Source of the DNA: Flagellimonas taeanensis
GTDB lineage: Bacteria; Bacteroidota; Bacteroidia; Flavobacteriales; Flavobacteriaceae
Direction of reading: 5' to 3'
Length of the DNA stretch: 64,000 bases
NCBI RefSeq assembly: GCF_003584105.1
Contig: NZ_QXFO01000015.1
Span: forward strand, 30,252 to 94,251
This document shows, piece after piece, positions 43,825-54,700 of the stretch (position 1 is the first letter of the stretch; each line of letters opens with the position of its first letter). The translations under genes were made by a program, and so were the position numbers. Under the pieces are notes generated by a model that made no database searches, was not told the DNA's origin, and worked only from the letters and a program-made list of their open reading frames with translations.

Positions 43825-45992
43825 TAGATGACGGTGGGTTTGATGAGAATGGTCAACTTTTGTTTGGTATCCTCACGTTTACGTTTGCTGAAAAGCCACT
43901 TAATGACAGGGATCCTAGCCAATAAAGGCACTCCGCTCCCCGAATCATTTTTGATCTTTTCCTCAAGTCCGCCCAAAATGGCGAGATCTTGGTTCTGCAT
44001 GCGGATGATGGAACTGAACTCCCGTGAGGTGAGCCCGGGTGGTGCATCCTCCTCGATACGCTCCCCACTGAAATCGGATTGGATGACATTGATGTTCAGG
44101 GTCACCTGCCCATCGCCGGATACCAAGGGCTTGATGCTCACACCCAATTCGGCATCTATGGGCGCATAGTTACGTATCTCTGAAGTCGTGGGAATCTGGG
44201 ACCCAAAAAAGTTCTGGTTGGTGACCACATAATAAGTGGTTTCGCCAATCGATAGGTGTGCCCGGTGTCCGTTCAGGGTCGATAGCTTTGGGGTGGACCG
44301 TATCTTGATGTTGCCATTTTCCTCCAAGGCCTTTATTGTGGCAAAGAACTCGGGGACTACCTTGCCCATATTGAAGGAACCAAAACCATCAAAACCGCCA
44401 ATGACCTTGTTCACGGTCTTGGCTCCCAAAGTGAGTTCCGCATCGGGAAACAGTTTACCTTGGGTCTCCACGGGCTCTTCCCCAATGCCCCAACTGATCC
44501 CGGTTTCGACAATAGAGGATTTTTTTACCTCAATGATCATGACCTCGATAAGCACAACGGGAACTGGTTTATCAATTTCAGCAATAAAACTTTTGAAACG
44601 TTCTATATTGGCCGAAGGCCCACTGACAAAAAAACTGTTGAGTTCAAAATCCACTTTGATGTCCAGATCGGCCTTGATCTCATCGGGCAAGATGCCCACC
44701 AAAGCCTCTGCTGTGTCCTTATAATCACCAAAACCATCATTTCTTGTGTTGATGGACCTTTGCCCATTGAAGTTTTGAAGTCCGTCCTGAAAGTTCGAAC
44801 CCTGTCCATTGCCATAATAGTTGATGCTTCCCGTGTTGGTCCTTCCCGCAGAACGATATCCTTTGGAGTAGGAGGTAGGGTCGCCCAAGAGTTCCACGGA
44901 GCGGTGCATCATTTGCACAATTTCCACTTTACGTAGACTGAGTTGGTCGGCAGTACCAAAAAAATAAATGTTGTTTTCCTTCTTAAATGTAAAGTGGGCT
45001 TGGGAAGGGACGTTCAAGCTCGGTGAATCGGGAAGGTTCCGTGCACGTGTGGGGCCATTTTGTGGTAAGTTGTTCTGCAGTGGTAGCGTTCCCGTTTGTT
45101 GGCTTTCAAAGATGTGGGAAAGCAGGTCGTCAAAATAGATGTTCTTGGCATTGAAGGTGACCTTTCCGGCCTGTTCCAAAGGAGTGGCCGTATATACATC
45201 CAACTTGAGGTCGCGGGCCAAAGAACCAACGATATCGGCAATGGGGGAATCATTGAAATCGACGTTCAGGATCTTGTTGATGGTATCCAAGACCTCATAG
45301 TTTGTTCCCCTCCCATAACGCTTTGCATTGAAACCGCCCGTGTTCCCTTCTTGGGCACTGAACAGATAAAAACCGTCCCTGGACTTGGAATGGGCAAGTC
45401 CGTTCAGTCCGGCCAATTTTTCCATGGCGGTATCAAAGGGAACATTGTTAAGGTAAATATTGATAGGTCTACTTTTGAGGTCATTGGCATACAGCAGGTT
45501 TTTGCTGGACACTTCCATAATCCTTCGGAAGACACGATCCAAGGAAATATCATTCACATCCATACTGATGGTCTGCAGTGATGGATTCAGTTGGACCTGA
45601 AAAGAATTCTCTACAACTTCAGGCTGTGGTGGCACATACCGTTTGATGGATAGGATGCTTCCCGTAAAATCGATGGTAAGGTCATATTCCTTGCACAGAA
45701 AGATAAGGAGCTCGGAAATGGTCACGTTGGAGAAATTATTGACGATGCTGATGTTGGCAATATCGTTGGACACACTCAAATTCAGGTTGTGCACTTTGGA
45801 GACCGCAATCAGAAAATTGGGCAGGGTCACATTGGCAACATTGACCTCCAATTTCAAGGTCTCAGTATAGGATGGATTGTCCACGGCCAAAAGCTCCAGT
45901 TGGTTTTGGATGCGCTGTATCCTGTCCCCCTGGTATTGGGAGATGGCCAGATGGACGACCAACAACAATAGTATGGTAATGGTTTTTCTCAT
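43821..45992 (-). CDS. gspD: GspD-type secretin
   Basis: This 723-residue protein forms the outer-membrane ring of a type II secretion or type IV pilus-like system. It has a signal peptide (about 1-18), an STN-like N-terminal domain (ANVTLPNFLIAVSKVHNLNL), further N domains interrupted by a Gly/Asn-rich loop (about 385-425), and the C-terminal secretin domain with ALEENGNIKIRSTPKLSTLNG. It ends in VPLLARIPVIKWLFSKR and LTILIKP, the usual secretin signature. Length is normal for GspD/PilQ. It begins 3 bases after the end of gspE. Confidence 0.9.
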   Translation of the reverse strand: MRKTITILLLLVVHLAISQYQGDRIQRIQNQLELLAVDNPSYTETLKLEVNVANVTLPNFLIAVSKVHNLNLSVSNDIANISIVNNFSNVTISELLIFLCKEYDLTIDFTGSILSIKRYVPPQPEVVENSFQVQLNPSLQTISMDVNDISLDRVFRRIMEVSSKNLLYANDLKSRPINIYLNNVPFDTAMEKLAGLNGLAHSKSRDGFYLFSAQEGNTGGFNAKRYGRGTNYEVLDTINKILNVDFNDSPIADIVGSLARDLKLDVYTATPLEQAGKVTFNAKNIYFDDLLSHIFESQQTGTLPLQNNLPQNGPTRARNLPDSPSLNVPSQAHFTFKKENNIYFFGTADQLSLRKVEIVQMMHRSVELLGDPTSYSKGYRSAGRTNTGSINYYGNGQGSNFQDGLQNFNGQRSINTRNDGFGDYKDTAEALVGILPDEIKADLDIKVDFELNSFFVSGPSANIERFKSFIAEIDKPVPVVLIEVMIIEVKKSSIVETGISWGIGEEPVETQGKLFPDAELTLGAKTVNKVIGGFDGFGSFNMGKVVPEFFATIKALEENGNIKIRSTPKLSTLNGHRAHLSIGETTYYVVTNQNFFGSQIPTTSEIRNYAPIDAELGVSIKPLVSGDGQVTLNINVIQSDFSGERIEEDAPPGLTSREFSSIIRMQNQDLAILGGLEEKIKNDSGSGVPLLARIPVIKWLFSKRKREDTKQKLTILIKPTVIY

Positions 45993-45995
45993 AGA

Positions 45996-47408
45996 TCAGT
46001 GGCTTAACAGGGCATATACTTCCTCGATAGAGGTCACCCCTTGCAGGACCAGGTCCAGGGCATTCCGTTGTAAAGTGGGTATACCATTTTCCTCTAGATA
46101 GCTATCTATTTGTAGTTCGTTGTTTTTGATGGATGGTGCCAGTTCCTTCGAAATGGGCAGGATTTCATAGATGGCCTTCCGGCCGCTGTATCCTGTATGG
46201 TGACAATCATTGCACCCCACGGCCACATGGTGGTACTCCAAGTTTTTTGGGATGGCAAAACCGGATGGAAAGGCGTTGGGGTCGATCGGTTCCTTCCGTT
46301 TGCAGGAGTTGCAAAGTTTCCGGACCAAACGTTGGGCCACACTCATGTTCAGGGTACTGGCAATCAGGAATGCGGGAACACCCATGTCCACCAATCGGGA
46401 AACTGTGGCCCATGCAGAGTTGGTGTGGATGGTGGAAAGGACCAAGTGACCGGTCAAGGCTGCCCTTATGGCCATATTGGCCGTCTTTACATCGCGGATC
46501 TCACCCACCATGATGATGTCCGGGTCCTGTCGCAAAAAGGTGCGCAGGGCACTGGCGAAATCAAGGCCGATGTTTTCTTTCAATTGGACTTGGTTCACCC
46601 CTTCCAGGGTATATTCTATGGGGTCTTCGATGGTGAGGATGTTCGTCGCCCCATCGTTCAATTGTTTTAAGGTAGCATATAGGGTAGTGGTCTTCCCGGA
46701 ACCTGTGGGTCCTGATATCAATACGATACCATTCGGCTTTCGGATACCTTCCCTGTACCTGTTCAGTTCCAGATCCGTCAACCCCAGTTCCCCAAGTTCG
46801 ATGGAACCCGTGTCCCTGCTCAGGATCCGGAGTACCAGTTTCTCCCCATGCAATGTGGGGAGGGAGGATACCCTGATGTCGAATTCCCTTCCATTGGAGT
46901 TTACGGTGATGCGACCGTCCTGGGGCAATCTTTTTTCAGAAATGTCCAGATGCGCCCGTATCTTGATCTTGTTGACCATGGTCGGATAATCCTGAAGAGG
47001 GATGTTGTAGTATTCCAAAAGTTTGCCATCCAATCGCAAGCGGACCCGGCATTGGTTCTCATAGGGTTCAAAATGGATGTCACTGCTCCCTATGGCCTTG
47101 GCCTCGAGCAGTATGCGCTCCAGAAAATCATTTGTGTAGCCAAACTTTGAAATTTCTTGTCCTTTGCCCTGTCTGTAGTTGGTGGTCAGATACTGTTGCA
47201 AATCCTCACTCGAACAATGCTCCAGCACCACCTTGGAATTTAGTACAATGTCCAGTTCTGCCAGCAGTTCTTTCAGGGCGTTGTTATCTGTCTTCAGGAC
47301 AAGTCCTGCATCATTTTTGGCGACGGGTACGATTCGGTAATGGAAGGCCTGGTCGGCAGAGATGCACTGTTGCAAATGGGGCGGTATCTTAAAGGTCTTC
47401 TGTAGCAT
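45996..47408 (-). CDS. gspE: GspE/PilB-type assembly ATPase
   Basis: This 470-residue cytoplasmic ATPase powers assembly of the pseudopilus. It has an N-terminal domain, a linker with GSSDIHFEPY, Walker A GPTGSGKTTT, the Asp box and TIEDPIEYTL, a Walker B-like DPDIIMVGEIRD and the His box GHLVLSTIHTNSA. A zinc-binding pair of CxxC motifs (CNSCKRK and CNDCHHTGYSGR) follows. These are diagnostic of the GspE/PilB family, distinct from PilT retraction ATPases. It is placed after the peptidase gene and before the secretin gene, sharing ends with both. Confidence 0.93.
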   Translation of the reverse strand: MLQKTFKIPPHLQQCISADQAFHYRIVPVAKNDAGLVLKTDNNALKELLAELDIVLNSKVVLEHCSSEDLQQYLTTNYRQGKGQEISKFGYTNDFLERILLEAKAIGSSDIHFEPYENQCRVRLRLDGKLLEYYNIPLQDYPTMVNKIKIRAHLDISEKRLPQDGRITVNSNGREFDIRVSSLPTLHGEKLVLRILSRDTGSIELGELGLTDLELNRYREGIRKPNGIVLISGPTGSGKTTTLYATLKQLNDGATNILTIEDPIEYTLEGVNQVQLKENIGLDFASALRTFLRQDPDIIMVGEIRDVKTANMAIRAALTGHLVLSTIHTNSAWATVSRLVDMGVPAFLIASTLNMSVAQRLVRKLCNSCKRKEPIDPNAFPSGFAIPKNLEYHHVAVGCNDCHHTGYSGRKAIYEILPISKELAPSIKNNELQIDSYLEENGIPTLQRNALDLVLQGVTSIEEVYALLSH

Positions 47409-47893
47409 TAGATTACATATAGGGAGGGAGTGTTCGGAAACAAGGTCAACAAGGTCACGGCCATCAGAAAGATGCCCATCAAACCGGCCAAGGGAACGGT
47501 CTTCATTTTAATGAACCTGTTCAGAAGGAAAAAGGCAACAAATGAAAAGCAGATGGAGCCTACAAGCAGGTAAATGAATGTAATCGTTGGAAAACCAAGA
47601 GCAAGGGCATAGAAAAAAAGTACATCACCCAACCCAAAGCTGACGTTCAAAAAAACCTTCTTGAAAATATATTTGGTAACGGCCCAAAGGATCAGGAGTA
47701 TACCGCTGACCACAACAACGTTTCCAAGAACAGAAACAAAAAACAGGGTCATTTCTACATGAAATAGATGGAGCAAAGCCATCAGCAGACCCAAAATCGG
47801 AAAAAGCACCCAAGTGACCTCCCGGTCCTTAAAATCCTGAAAGGCCATGATGCCACATCCGGCAAACGTCAATGTCTGTAGGGCCAACATCAA
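47408..47893 (-). CDS. A24-family prepilin peptidase without methylase domain
   Basis: This 161-residue membrane protein has about five hydrophobic segments, a first catalytic Asp in AFQDFKDREVT (near residue 22) and the GLGD of the GxGD motif (near residue 88). These are the active-site aspartates of the A24 aspartyl prepilin peptidases. It lacks the N-terminal cytoplasmic and methyltransferase part of PilD, so it is likely a peptidase only, in the manner of TadV or archaeal enzymes. It overlaps the pseudopilin gene by 4 bases, which is its likely substrate. Confidence 0.85.
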   Translation of the reverse strand: MMLALQTLTFAGCGIMAFQDFKDREVTWVLFPILGLLMALLHLFHVEMTLFFVSVLGNVVVVSGILLILWAVTKYIFKKVFLNVSFGLGDVLFFYALALGFPTITFIYLLVGSICFSFVAFFLLNRFIKMKTVPLAGLMGIFLMAVTLLTLFPNTPSLYVI

Positions 47894-48303
47894 TCCTTGA
47901 TCAGTTGTTTGGGGTTGCCGTTCTCATCGATTTCCCAGACATTGAACACCCCGTCACCATCAAAATCCGTGATGGCCTCGGCCCTAGCCTTAAAGGATGC
48001 GTTGGTGGCCGATAGTATCTCGTATCGGTAGTTGGCGGTACCATTTTCCTTGTCCGTCTCGGGTGGGGCGAAATCCAGTTCGTTCATATCCATGGTGTAC
48101 TTGCTGTACATATATCGATACGTGGTCTGTGAATTGTAGAGGGCCTTGAGTTGGGTCTGGGCCTCGATGCTCTTTGCCTTGGAAATAAGCGGCATGAGAT
48201 TGGGCAGGGCCAACAGCAACAAGATGCCAATAATGGCGAGAACTATCAGGGTTTCCTGAAGGTTCAAGGCTTTTACTCTTTTGGAAAATAGAGGTTTTGC
48301 CAT
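47890..48303 (-). CDS. GspG-like major pseudopilin
   Basis: This 137-residue protein has a basic leader of about 13 residues (MAKPLFSKRVKA), then LNLQETLIVLAIIGILLL, a class III signal with Glu at position +5 of the mature form. Cleavage is predicted after Ala rather than the usual Gly. The helix is followed by SIEAQTQLKALYNSQTTYRYMY and a C-terminal DFDGDGVFNVWEID, a calcium-loop-like ending as in GspG. It is the first gene of the operon, so its promoter lies at 48304-48516, shared with the divergent RHS operon 2. Confidence 0.85.
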   Translation of the reverse strand: MAKPLFSKRVKALNLQETLIVLAIIGILLLLALPNLMPLISKAKSIEAQTQLKALYNSQTTYRYMYSKYTMDMNELDFAPPETDKENGTANYRYEILSATNASFKARAEAITDFDGDGVFNVWEIDENGNPKQLIKD

Positions 48304-48516
48304 AAGTAGGTCATTAAGATTGGGTCATTGAAATAACAAAAAAAAATCCAGTTTAGTATATAGGTAGGGTAAATTAAGAGAAAAGGGTGTCGTTAATGCA
48401 GTTTATCGAAAACGCAACAAAATGTTAAACACATTAAATTTATTAACATATAATTGTGAAGTGATTGGATAATTCCCAAATATTCGATTACAAAGTAAAC
48501 CTTAACCTACTAAACT
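48304..48516. promoter_or_regulatory. Divergent promoter region between secretion operon and RHS operon 2
   Basis: These 213 AT-rich bases separate the start of the pseudopilin gene from the start of the second RHS operon. Promoters for both directions must lie here. No box close to the TAnnTTTG consensus at good spacing and no long inverted repeat was identified, so control elements cannot be placed. Joint control of the two operons is possible. Confidence 0.4.
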
Positions 48517-51500
48517 ATGTGTAGTCTATTTTCTTCGAAAAAGGCAGCTTCACTATTCTGCCATATTACCCATTTTTTCAATTCTACATCCATTACTAGC
48601 AAATGCGCAGCATTTTTAATGTTGTGTTTGTTTACGGGTACGAATGGGACGGACGCTCAGGAGTTGCCACAACTGACCCCACCATCCCCTACGGCATATG
48701 AATTGACAAAATATGGGGAAATTCCTGTGAATGAATCAACGGGCATGGTCAATATCAATATTCCGTTGTTTGAATACAACGCCGGTAGGTTGTCGGTCCC
48801 GGTAAGTCTCGGATACACCTCTGATGGTGTAAAGGTCGATCAGGTGGCCACTTGGGTCGGGATGGGTTGGAACCTACATGCCGGAGGGGTGATCACTAGG
48901 CAGGTAAAAGGGGTTGCGGATGAACTGGCGTACACTAGGGTTTTCACAGATTTGACCACTGTGGAAAATCTGAGAAGTGACGCTTCTGGGTTTACTTATT
49001 TTATTCGTGATCTTTTGGATGATACAATAGATTATGAACCTGACATTTATTCGTTTTCTATTGGAGGTATCTCAGGTTCTTTTTACATCGATCAGAATTC
49101 CAATGCAATCCTAATAAAAAACGAACATGAGATCAAAGTAGAAGTCGACGGCCTTGGATTTATTGTAAAAACCACAGATGGGAAGAGGTATTATTTTGAT
49201 GGAACAGGGGAAAATGCAAAAAGCGATGCAATGGTGGGCTCTGGCCCTGGCGGTATATCCAATTTTACGCAAACTTCTTGGTATTTGACCAAGATGGACA
49301 ACCATTTCGGGGATGAAATTTATTTCACGTATGCTTACACAGCTAGTTACGTCTACACTACGGGCTTTGATCAGACCATAAGGGTGAAAAATAGTTGCCC
49401 TTCAGGGTTGGAGAGTATTACAACTTGTTATGTAAGCCAACAAAACACAAGAAAGATTTCTGAGATTTCGTCAAATAGAAATGGGGCAAAAATTGTTTTT
49501 AATGCTGCCAAGCAACGATCGGATTTGCCAGGTGAGTACATCTTGAATTCCATCGACCAAAAAAATGGGAATGATTTGGTCAAACGATATAACCTGTATT
49601 ATGATAATGTAGAAAGCACAGAAAGTTATTATGGTGCGGCAAACCATGCTTGGTTAAACTACCCCAACCATTTTTTTAGGCATTTCCTAATCCATGTAAA
49701 AGAGACGGACAATAATGGAAATGAGTTAAATGGCAGGGTACATTCGTTTGAATATGATGATCCGACCGGACTCCCCCCACGATTGTCATTTTCGCAAGAC
49801 CTGTTGGGCTATTACAATGGTAAATTGAATATGGGCTATATTCCCATAAACACTGGGGATCAACTGGATTTATACTCACTGAACGGTTACGCAAGGGGAG
49901 ATCGTTCGGCGGATTTCAATTATGCCAAAAAGGGTTCCATGACAAAGGTTACCTATCCTACCAAAGGCTATACCGAGTTGGAATATGAACCCATATTGAA
50001 CCTGGAGACCACGACAAGCACGCTCACCTCCACATTTGTGATGGATGTCAATAATCTTAACCAAGTGGATTATTTTGTGCAGGAATTCAACTCCTTATAT
50101 GAGCAGCCACTGAATATAAATGTAGACTTGACCATATTGGAAGGGGATGACTATATTCATGATAGGGCAATTATTACTATTAGAGATAAAGTTACAAGTG
50201 CTGTATTGTTGTCTGAAAATATAGACCAGAATTCGACTTCATTGCCATTGGTCTATGTAGAAGCAAACACTGTATACGAAGTGATCATTTCTTTGCAACC
50301 TGTCATTATGGACGATGTACAAGTGGAATTGGACTTCTCATACAAATCTGGGGAAGTTACCCAAGAGTCTCCCATCAACAAATCCGGGCTCAGGATCAAG
50401 AGGATCAAAAGCAAGGCGGCATTAAATTCTGATGAGGAAATTGTAAGGTATTATTATGCGGCAAAAGAAGACTTGAACAGTTCTACCCTTCTTTTGGTTT
50501 CGGAGTTTGAGTTTATTGAGGATTTGGGAGCCTCTGCACCTAGCCCTTATTGTATAGTTCCTCTTTATGCCATCAAATCCACTAGTTTGAATCACTATTA
50601 TCAAGTGATGCCCCAACGATTTGCATATGCAAAGGTCACCAAAAGTTATGGGGAGAATTTTGAGAATGGAGGTACGGAGAAGCATTTTGAGAGCATCATA
50701 CCTCCTTTGAATACTGTGGTGTGGGGCAATACCATTCCCAATTCAGGACTATCCAATTATGCCGAACTCCACAATGGGAGGTTGAACAAGGAAATTCATT
50801 TCAGTATGGAAAATGGGGCGGCTCAAGTCAAGAGTGAAAAAAGATATGTGTATAAGGAAACAGGCACATTTATAGATGCCTTTGCTGGTAGACGAAGGTT
50901 TTTAAATTTCGGTTCATTGCCAGGAGAAACAACATACTCACTGGGAGTGGATGTGGAAAGATACAAACTGTATTCCCAATGGAATTCTATAGACTCCATC
51001 ATTTCCACGGACCACTTGAACGGATTGGAAGTGACAACAACCGAATCCTATGTCTATGGGGGAAATTTGGCTGGACATCCCACTGAAATCATTAAAAGGA
51101 ACAGTAGAGGGGAGACCCTTAAAACTAAAAATACGTATCCTACTTCCGGAACCCTTTTCAATGAGTATAGGATTGCTGAAATCCTAAAATCGGAAAACTT
51201 CAAGGACAACGATCCTCTGTCCACCCAAACAACAGAATTCTCAAATTTTGGCAGTTTATATCTTCCATCGAATGTAAAAACGTTAAAAGGGGAAGAATCC
51301 ATAGACAATGCAGAGGAGAATAGAATTGTGTACCACCAGTACGATGGCTATGGCAATCCGATGGACATCTCCAAGGCCGGTGGCCCACATATCTATTATG
51401 TTTGGGGGTACCAAGGGCAGTACCCGATTGCAAAAATTGAAAACTTTGATTCGTCCCAGGCATCTGCAATCCAGGCCACAAGGATCGATCCTGCTGTAAC

Positions 51501-51756
51501 TGCCTCCAACAATGATTCTTCGGAGGCAGCGGAAGATACGTTACGTGCCAAATTGGAAGATCTTAGAAACGATCCCGCACTTTCAAACGCATTGATCACC
51601 ACCTTTACCTACGACCCCTTAATAGGCGTTACCAGTATCACCGATACAAAAGGAGTGACAACCTATTATGGATACGACAATTTCAATCGCCTGGAAAATA
51701 GTAGGGACAATAACGAAAAACTGCTCATGGAGCACATCTATCATTACAAGGATTGA
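48517..51756 (+). CDS. RHS/YD-repeat protein, front half (operon 2)
   Basis: This 1079-residue protein is paralogous to the product of 32707-35592. An N-terminal hydrophobic segment (about residues 28-46, ending at TDAQ) may be a long signal peptide. The shell start PPSPTAYELTKYGEIPVNESTG, LSVPVSLGYTSDG and WVGMGWNLHAGGVITR are characteristic of Bacteroidota RHS proteins. The body has YD-type strands and it ends with TYYGYDNFNRLENSRD and a final YHYKD, without RHS core or toxin tip. It ends 35 bases before the most likely start of the toxin-bearing rear half, so the two must be made together. Confidence 0.85.
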   Translation: MCSLFSSKKAASLFCHITHFFNSTSITSKCAAFLMLCLFTGTNGTDAQELPQLTPPSPTAYELTKYGEIPVNESTGMVNINIPLFEYNAGRLSVPVSLGYTSDGVKVDQVATWVGMGWNLHAGGVITRQVKGVADELAYTRVFTDLTTVENLRSDASGFTYFIRDLLDDTIDYEPDIYSFSIGGISGSFYIDQNSNAILIKNEHEIKVEVDGLGFIVKTTDGKRYYFDGTGENAKSDAMVGSGPGGISNFTQTSWYLTKMDNHFGDEIYFTYAYTASYVYTTGFDQTIRVKNSCPSGLESITTCYVSQQNTRKISEISSNRNGAKIVFNAAKQRSDLPGEYILNSIDQKNGNDLVKRYNLYYDNVESTESYYGAANHAWLNYPNHFFRHFLIHVKETDNNGNELNGRVHSFEYDDPTGLPPRLSFSQDLLGYYNGKLNMGYIPINTGDQLDLYSLNGYARGDRSADFNYAKKGSMTKVTYPTKGYTELEYEPILNLETTTSTLTSTFVMDVNNLNQVDYFVQEFNSLYEQPLNINVDLTILEGDDYIHDRAIITIRDKVTSAVLLSENIDQNSTSLPLVYVEANTVYEVIISLQPVIMDDVQVELDFSYKSGEVTQESPINKSGLRIKRIKSKAALNSDEEIVRYYYAAKEDLNSSTLLLVSEFEFIEDLGASAPSPYCIVPLYAIKSTSLNHYYQVMPQRFAYAKVTKSYGENFENGGTEKHFESIIPPLNTVVWGNTIPNSGLSNYAELHNGRLNKEIHFSMENGAAQVKSEKRYVYKETGTFIDAFAGRRRFLNFGSLPGETTYSLGVDVERYKLYSQWNSIDSIISTDHLNGLEVTTTESYVYGGNLAGHPTEIIKRNSRGETLKTKNTYPTSGTLFNEYRIAEILKSENFKDNDPLSTQTTEFSNFGSLYLPSNVKTLKGEESIDNAEENRIVYHQYDGYGNPMDISKAGGPHIYYVWGYQGQYPIAKIENFDSSQASAIQATRIDPAVTASNNDSSEAAEDTLRAKLEDLRNDPALSNALITTFTYDPLIGVTSITDTKGVTTYYGYDNFNRLENSRDNNEKLLMEHIYHYKD

Positions 51757-51791
51757 TTCCAATCCACACCAACGCTTTAAAAATATTCAAC

Positions 51792-54700
51792 ATGAAAAGA
51801 TTTTTTACAACCTTGATTTTGGCTGTGGTTTCCTTGTGTGCGTTTGCACAGGAAAAGGACAATGGAGGAGATGGGAACGATGACCCGGGAGCCGTATTAA
51901 TGGACATACCCCCAGGAGGTGGCGATCCCAATGACCCTATATGGAACCGTGATAGGGACAATGACGGTTATGGAGATCCCAACACGACCATCACCAATCC
52001 CACAAAGCCAGCAGGCTATGTGGCAAATGCACTGGACTGTAATGATTATGACAATACTATATATTATGGTGCACCGGAAAGATGTGATGGGAAGGACAAT
52101 GATTGTGATGGACAGATAGACGAAGGAGTGGTTGTTCCTGCAACGGCCGGGGGCAGCAATGTGGGACGTTGCGGCCCAGGAACGGTGACTTTGACGGCCA
52201 CTGTGGGCAGTGGGGGCAACACCATCCGCTGGTACAGTGCGGCCAGTGGCGGTACCCTGTTGCATTCTGGCACCAGTTTTACAACGCCGAGCCTAAGCAG
52301 CACCACCTCATACTATGCAGAGAGCTACAATACATTGACCTACTGCAAAGCCACCACCCGAAAACTGATCCAGGCGGTGATCAACCCGATTCCGGCAACG
52401 GCCGGTGGCAACAACGTTGCCCGTTGCGGTCCCGGTACGGTCACATTGACGGCCACGGTGGGCAGTGGGGGCAACACCATCCGCTGGTACAGTGCGGCGA
52501 GCGGCGGTACCCTGTTGCATACGGGTACCAGTTACACCACGCCCAGCATCAGTAGTACGACCTCGTACTATGCACAGAGTTATAACTCGTCCACGGGCTG
52601 TAGTGCTTCCAGCAGGAAACAGATTCAGGCAGTGGTCAATACCGTCCCGGCAACGGCCGGAGGCAGCAATGTAGAACGTTGTGGTCCGGGAACGGTGACC
52701 CTGACGGCTTCAGTGGGCAGTGGGGGCAACGCCATACGATGGTATAGTGCTGCCAGTGGTGGAACCTTGCTGCATACGGGCACCAGTTACACCACGCCCA
52801 GCATCAGCAGTACAACTTCGTATTATGCACAGAGCTATAACTCGTCCACGGGCTGCAGTGCCTCCAGCAGGAAACAGATCCAAGCAGTGGTCAATACCGT
52901 CCCGGTTGAAGCTGGGGGAAGCAATGTCCCTCGTTGTGGTCCGGGAACGGTGACCCTGACGGCCACGGTGGGCAGTGGGGGCAATAACATCCGATGGTAC
53001 AGTGCGGCAAGTGGTGGTACCCTGTTGCATACGGGCACCAGTTACACAACGCCCAGTATCAGTAGTACGACCTCATACTATGCGGAGAGCTACCATACAG
53101 GGACAACCTGTAAGGCCACTACCCGAAGACAGATCCAGGCAGTGATCAACCCGATTCCGGCAACCGCCGGAGGCAGTAATGTAGAACGTTGTGGTCCGGG
53201 AACGGTGACCCTGACGGCCACTGTGGGCAGTGGGGGGAATACCATCCGATGGTACAGTGCGTCCAGTGGCGGTACCCTATTGCATACGGGCCCCAGTTTT
53301 ATAACACCAACTCTTAGCAGCACGACTTCCTACTATGCGGAGAGTTACCACACGGGAACTACCTGTATGGCCCCTACAAGAGTGCAGATCCAAGCTGTGA
53401 TCAATGCGGTCCCTATTTGGTATGCGGATACGGACGGTGATGGATTGGGAAATCCTTCCTCATCTATAGCTGATTGTAATCAACCGACTGGATATGTGTC
53501 CAATAACTCCGATTATGACGACTCTTCGACCATGATTACCAATCTTGCACCACAAACGTTTTATAGTGACAAGGATGGAGATGGATTTGGGGAGTCCACA
53601 CCTACCATATATGCAAGTTTCAAGCCTTTGGGTTTTACGGACAATACCTTGGATGAATGTCCCGAAGTGCCTGGTGCAATCAATGGGTGTGATTACCAGT
53701 CACCGGGCTTCAGTGATGAGAATTATATATTTACACGGACTTTTCAGACTGAAATGTCCTCATCATCAGCTATTAAGTCCAATAAGGACGTATTGGAAAG
53801 TATTACCTACTTTGACGGTCTAGGGAGGTCCAAACAGCAAATTTCCATTAAAGGCTCTACGGGTCTATCCAATATCATAAGTCCCAATACACCTTCGGGA
53901 TGGGTCATGGATTGGACAGAGGGAACAGATGGTACAGGATTTTTTAACAGGAATGGTGGAGTAATTGAAAATGAGCGCTTATATGGGCCAAACCCATTTG
54001 GCGAAAAAACGCTTATATGGGCCTGTGGCAATGATCCTGCCTCGGATGCAGATGGAGGTTGGAACACGGATTATATCAATGTGGATAAAACGAAGACCTA
54101 CCGCTATATGGTGTGGGTACGCCGTGATCAATCCAATGATGGTACAACGTACCATGGCACACAAAACGTGGACAATTTGGGCGGAGGTGCCAACAGCAAC
54201 CCTTATTTTTGGGCTGGGGACCTTCCCCAATTGGACAAATGGTATCTCCTAGTGGGTATAGTGCACCCCTATGGACATTCAGGAGGGGATTCTGGCGTGA
54301 GCGGGGTCTATGACCTGCAAGGAAACAAGGTAATCGATGGTACGGAATATAAATGGGGTTCAACCACCACCACATCCAGATTCAGGAGTTATCTCTATTA
54401 TGCCACGGATGTCAACGTGAGGCAGTATTTTTATCAACCTATTTTGGAAATTGTTGATGGTAATGAAGTACCCTTGGAACAGATGTTCGGAAATGAGGGA
54501 TATGCAGACATGGTGACCCATATTGGGTACGATGCCTTTGGCAGACCGGCAAAAGAGTATCTACCTTACAGCGAACCCGGTGGCACGGTAGGCAGTTATC
54601 GGACCAATGCCTTGGTGGCCACGGAAGATTTCTATGATGTATCCAAATACGACAATACATCGAACCCCTACTCGGAGAAGCAGTACGAACCTTCGCCCTT

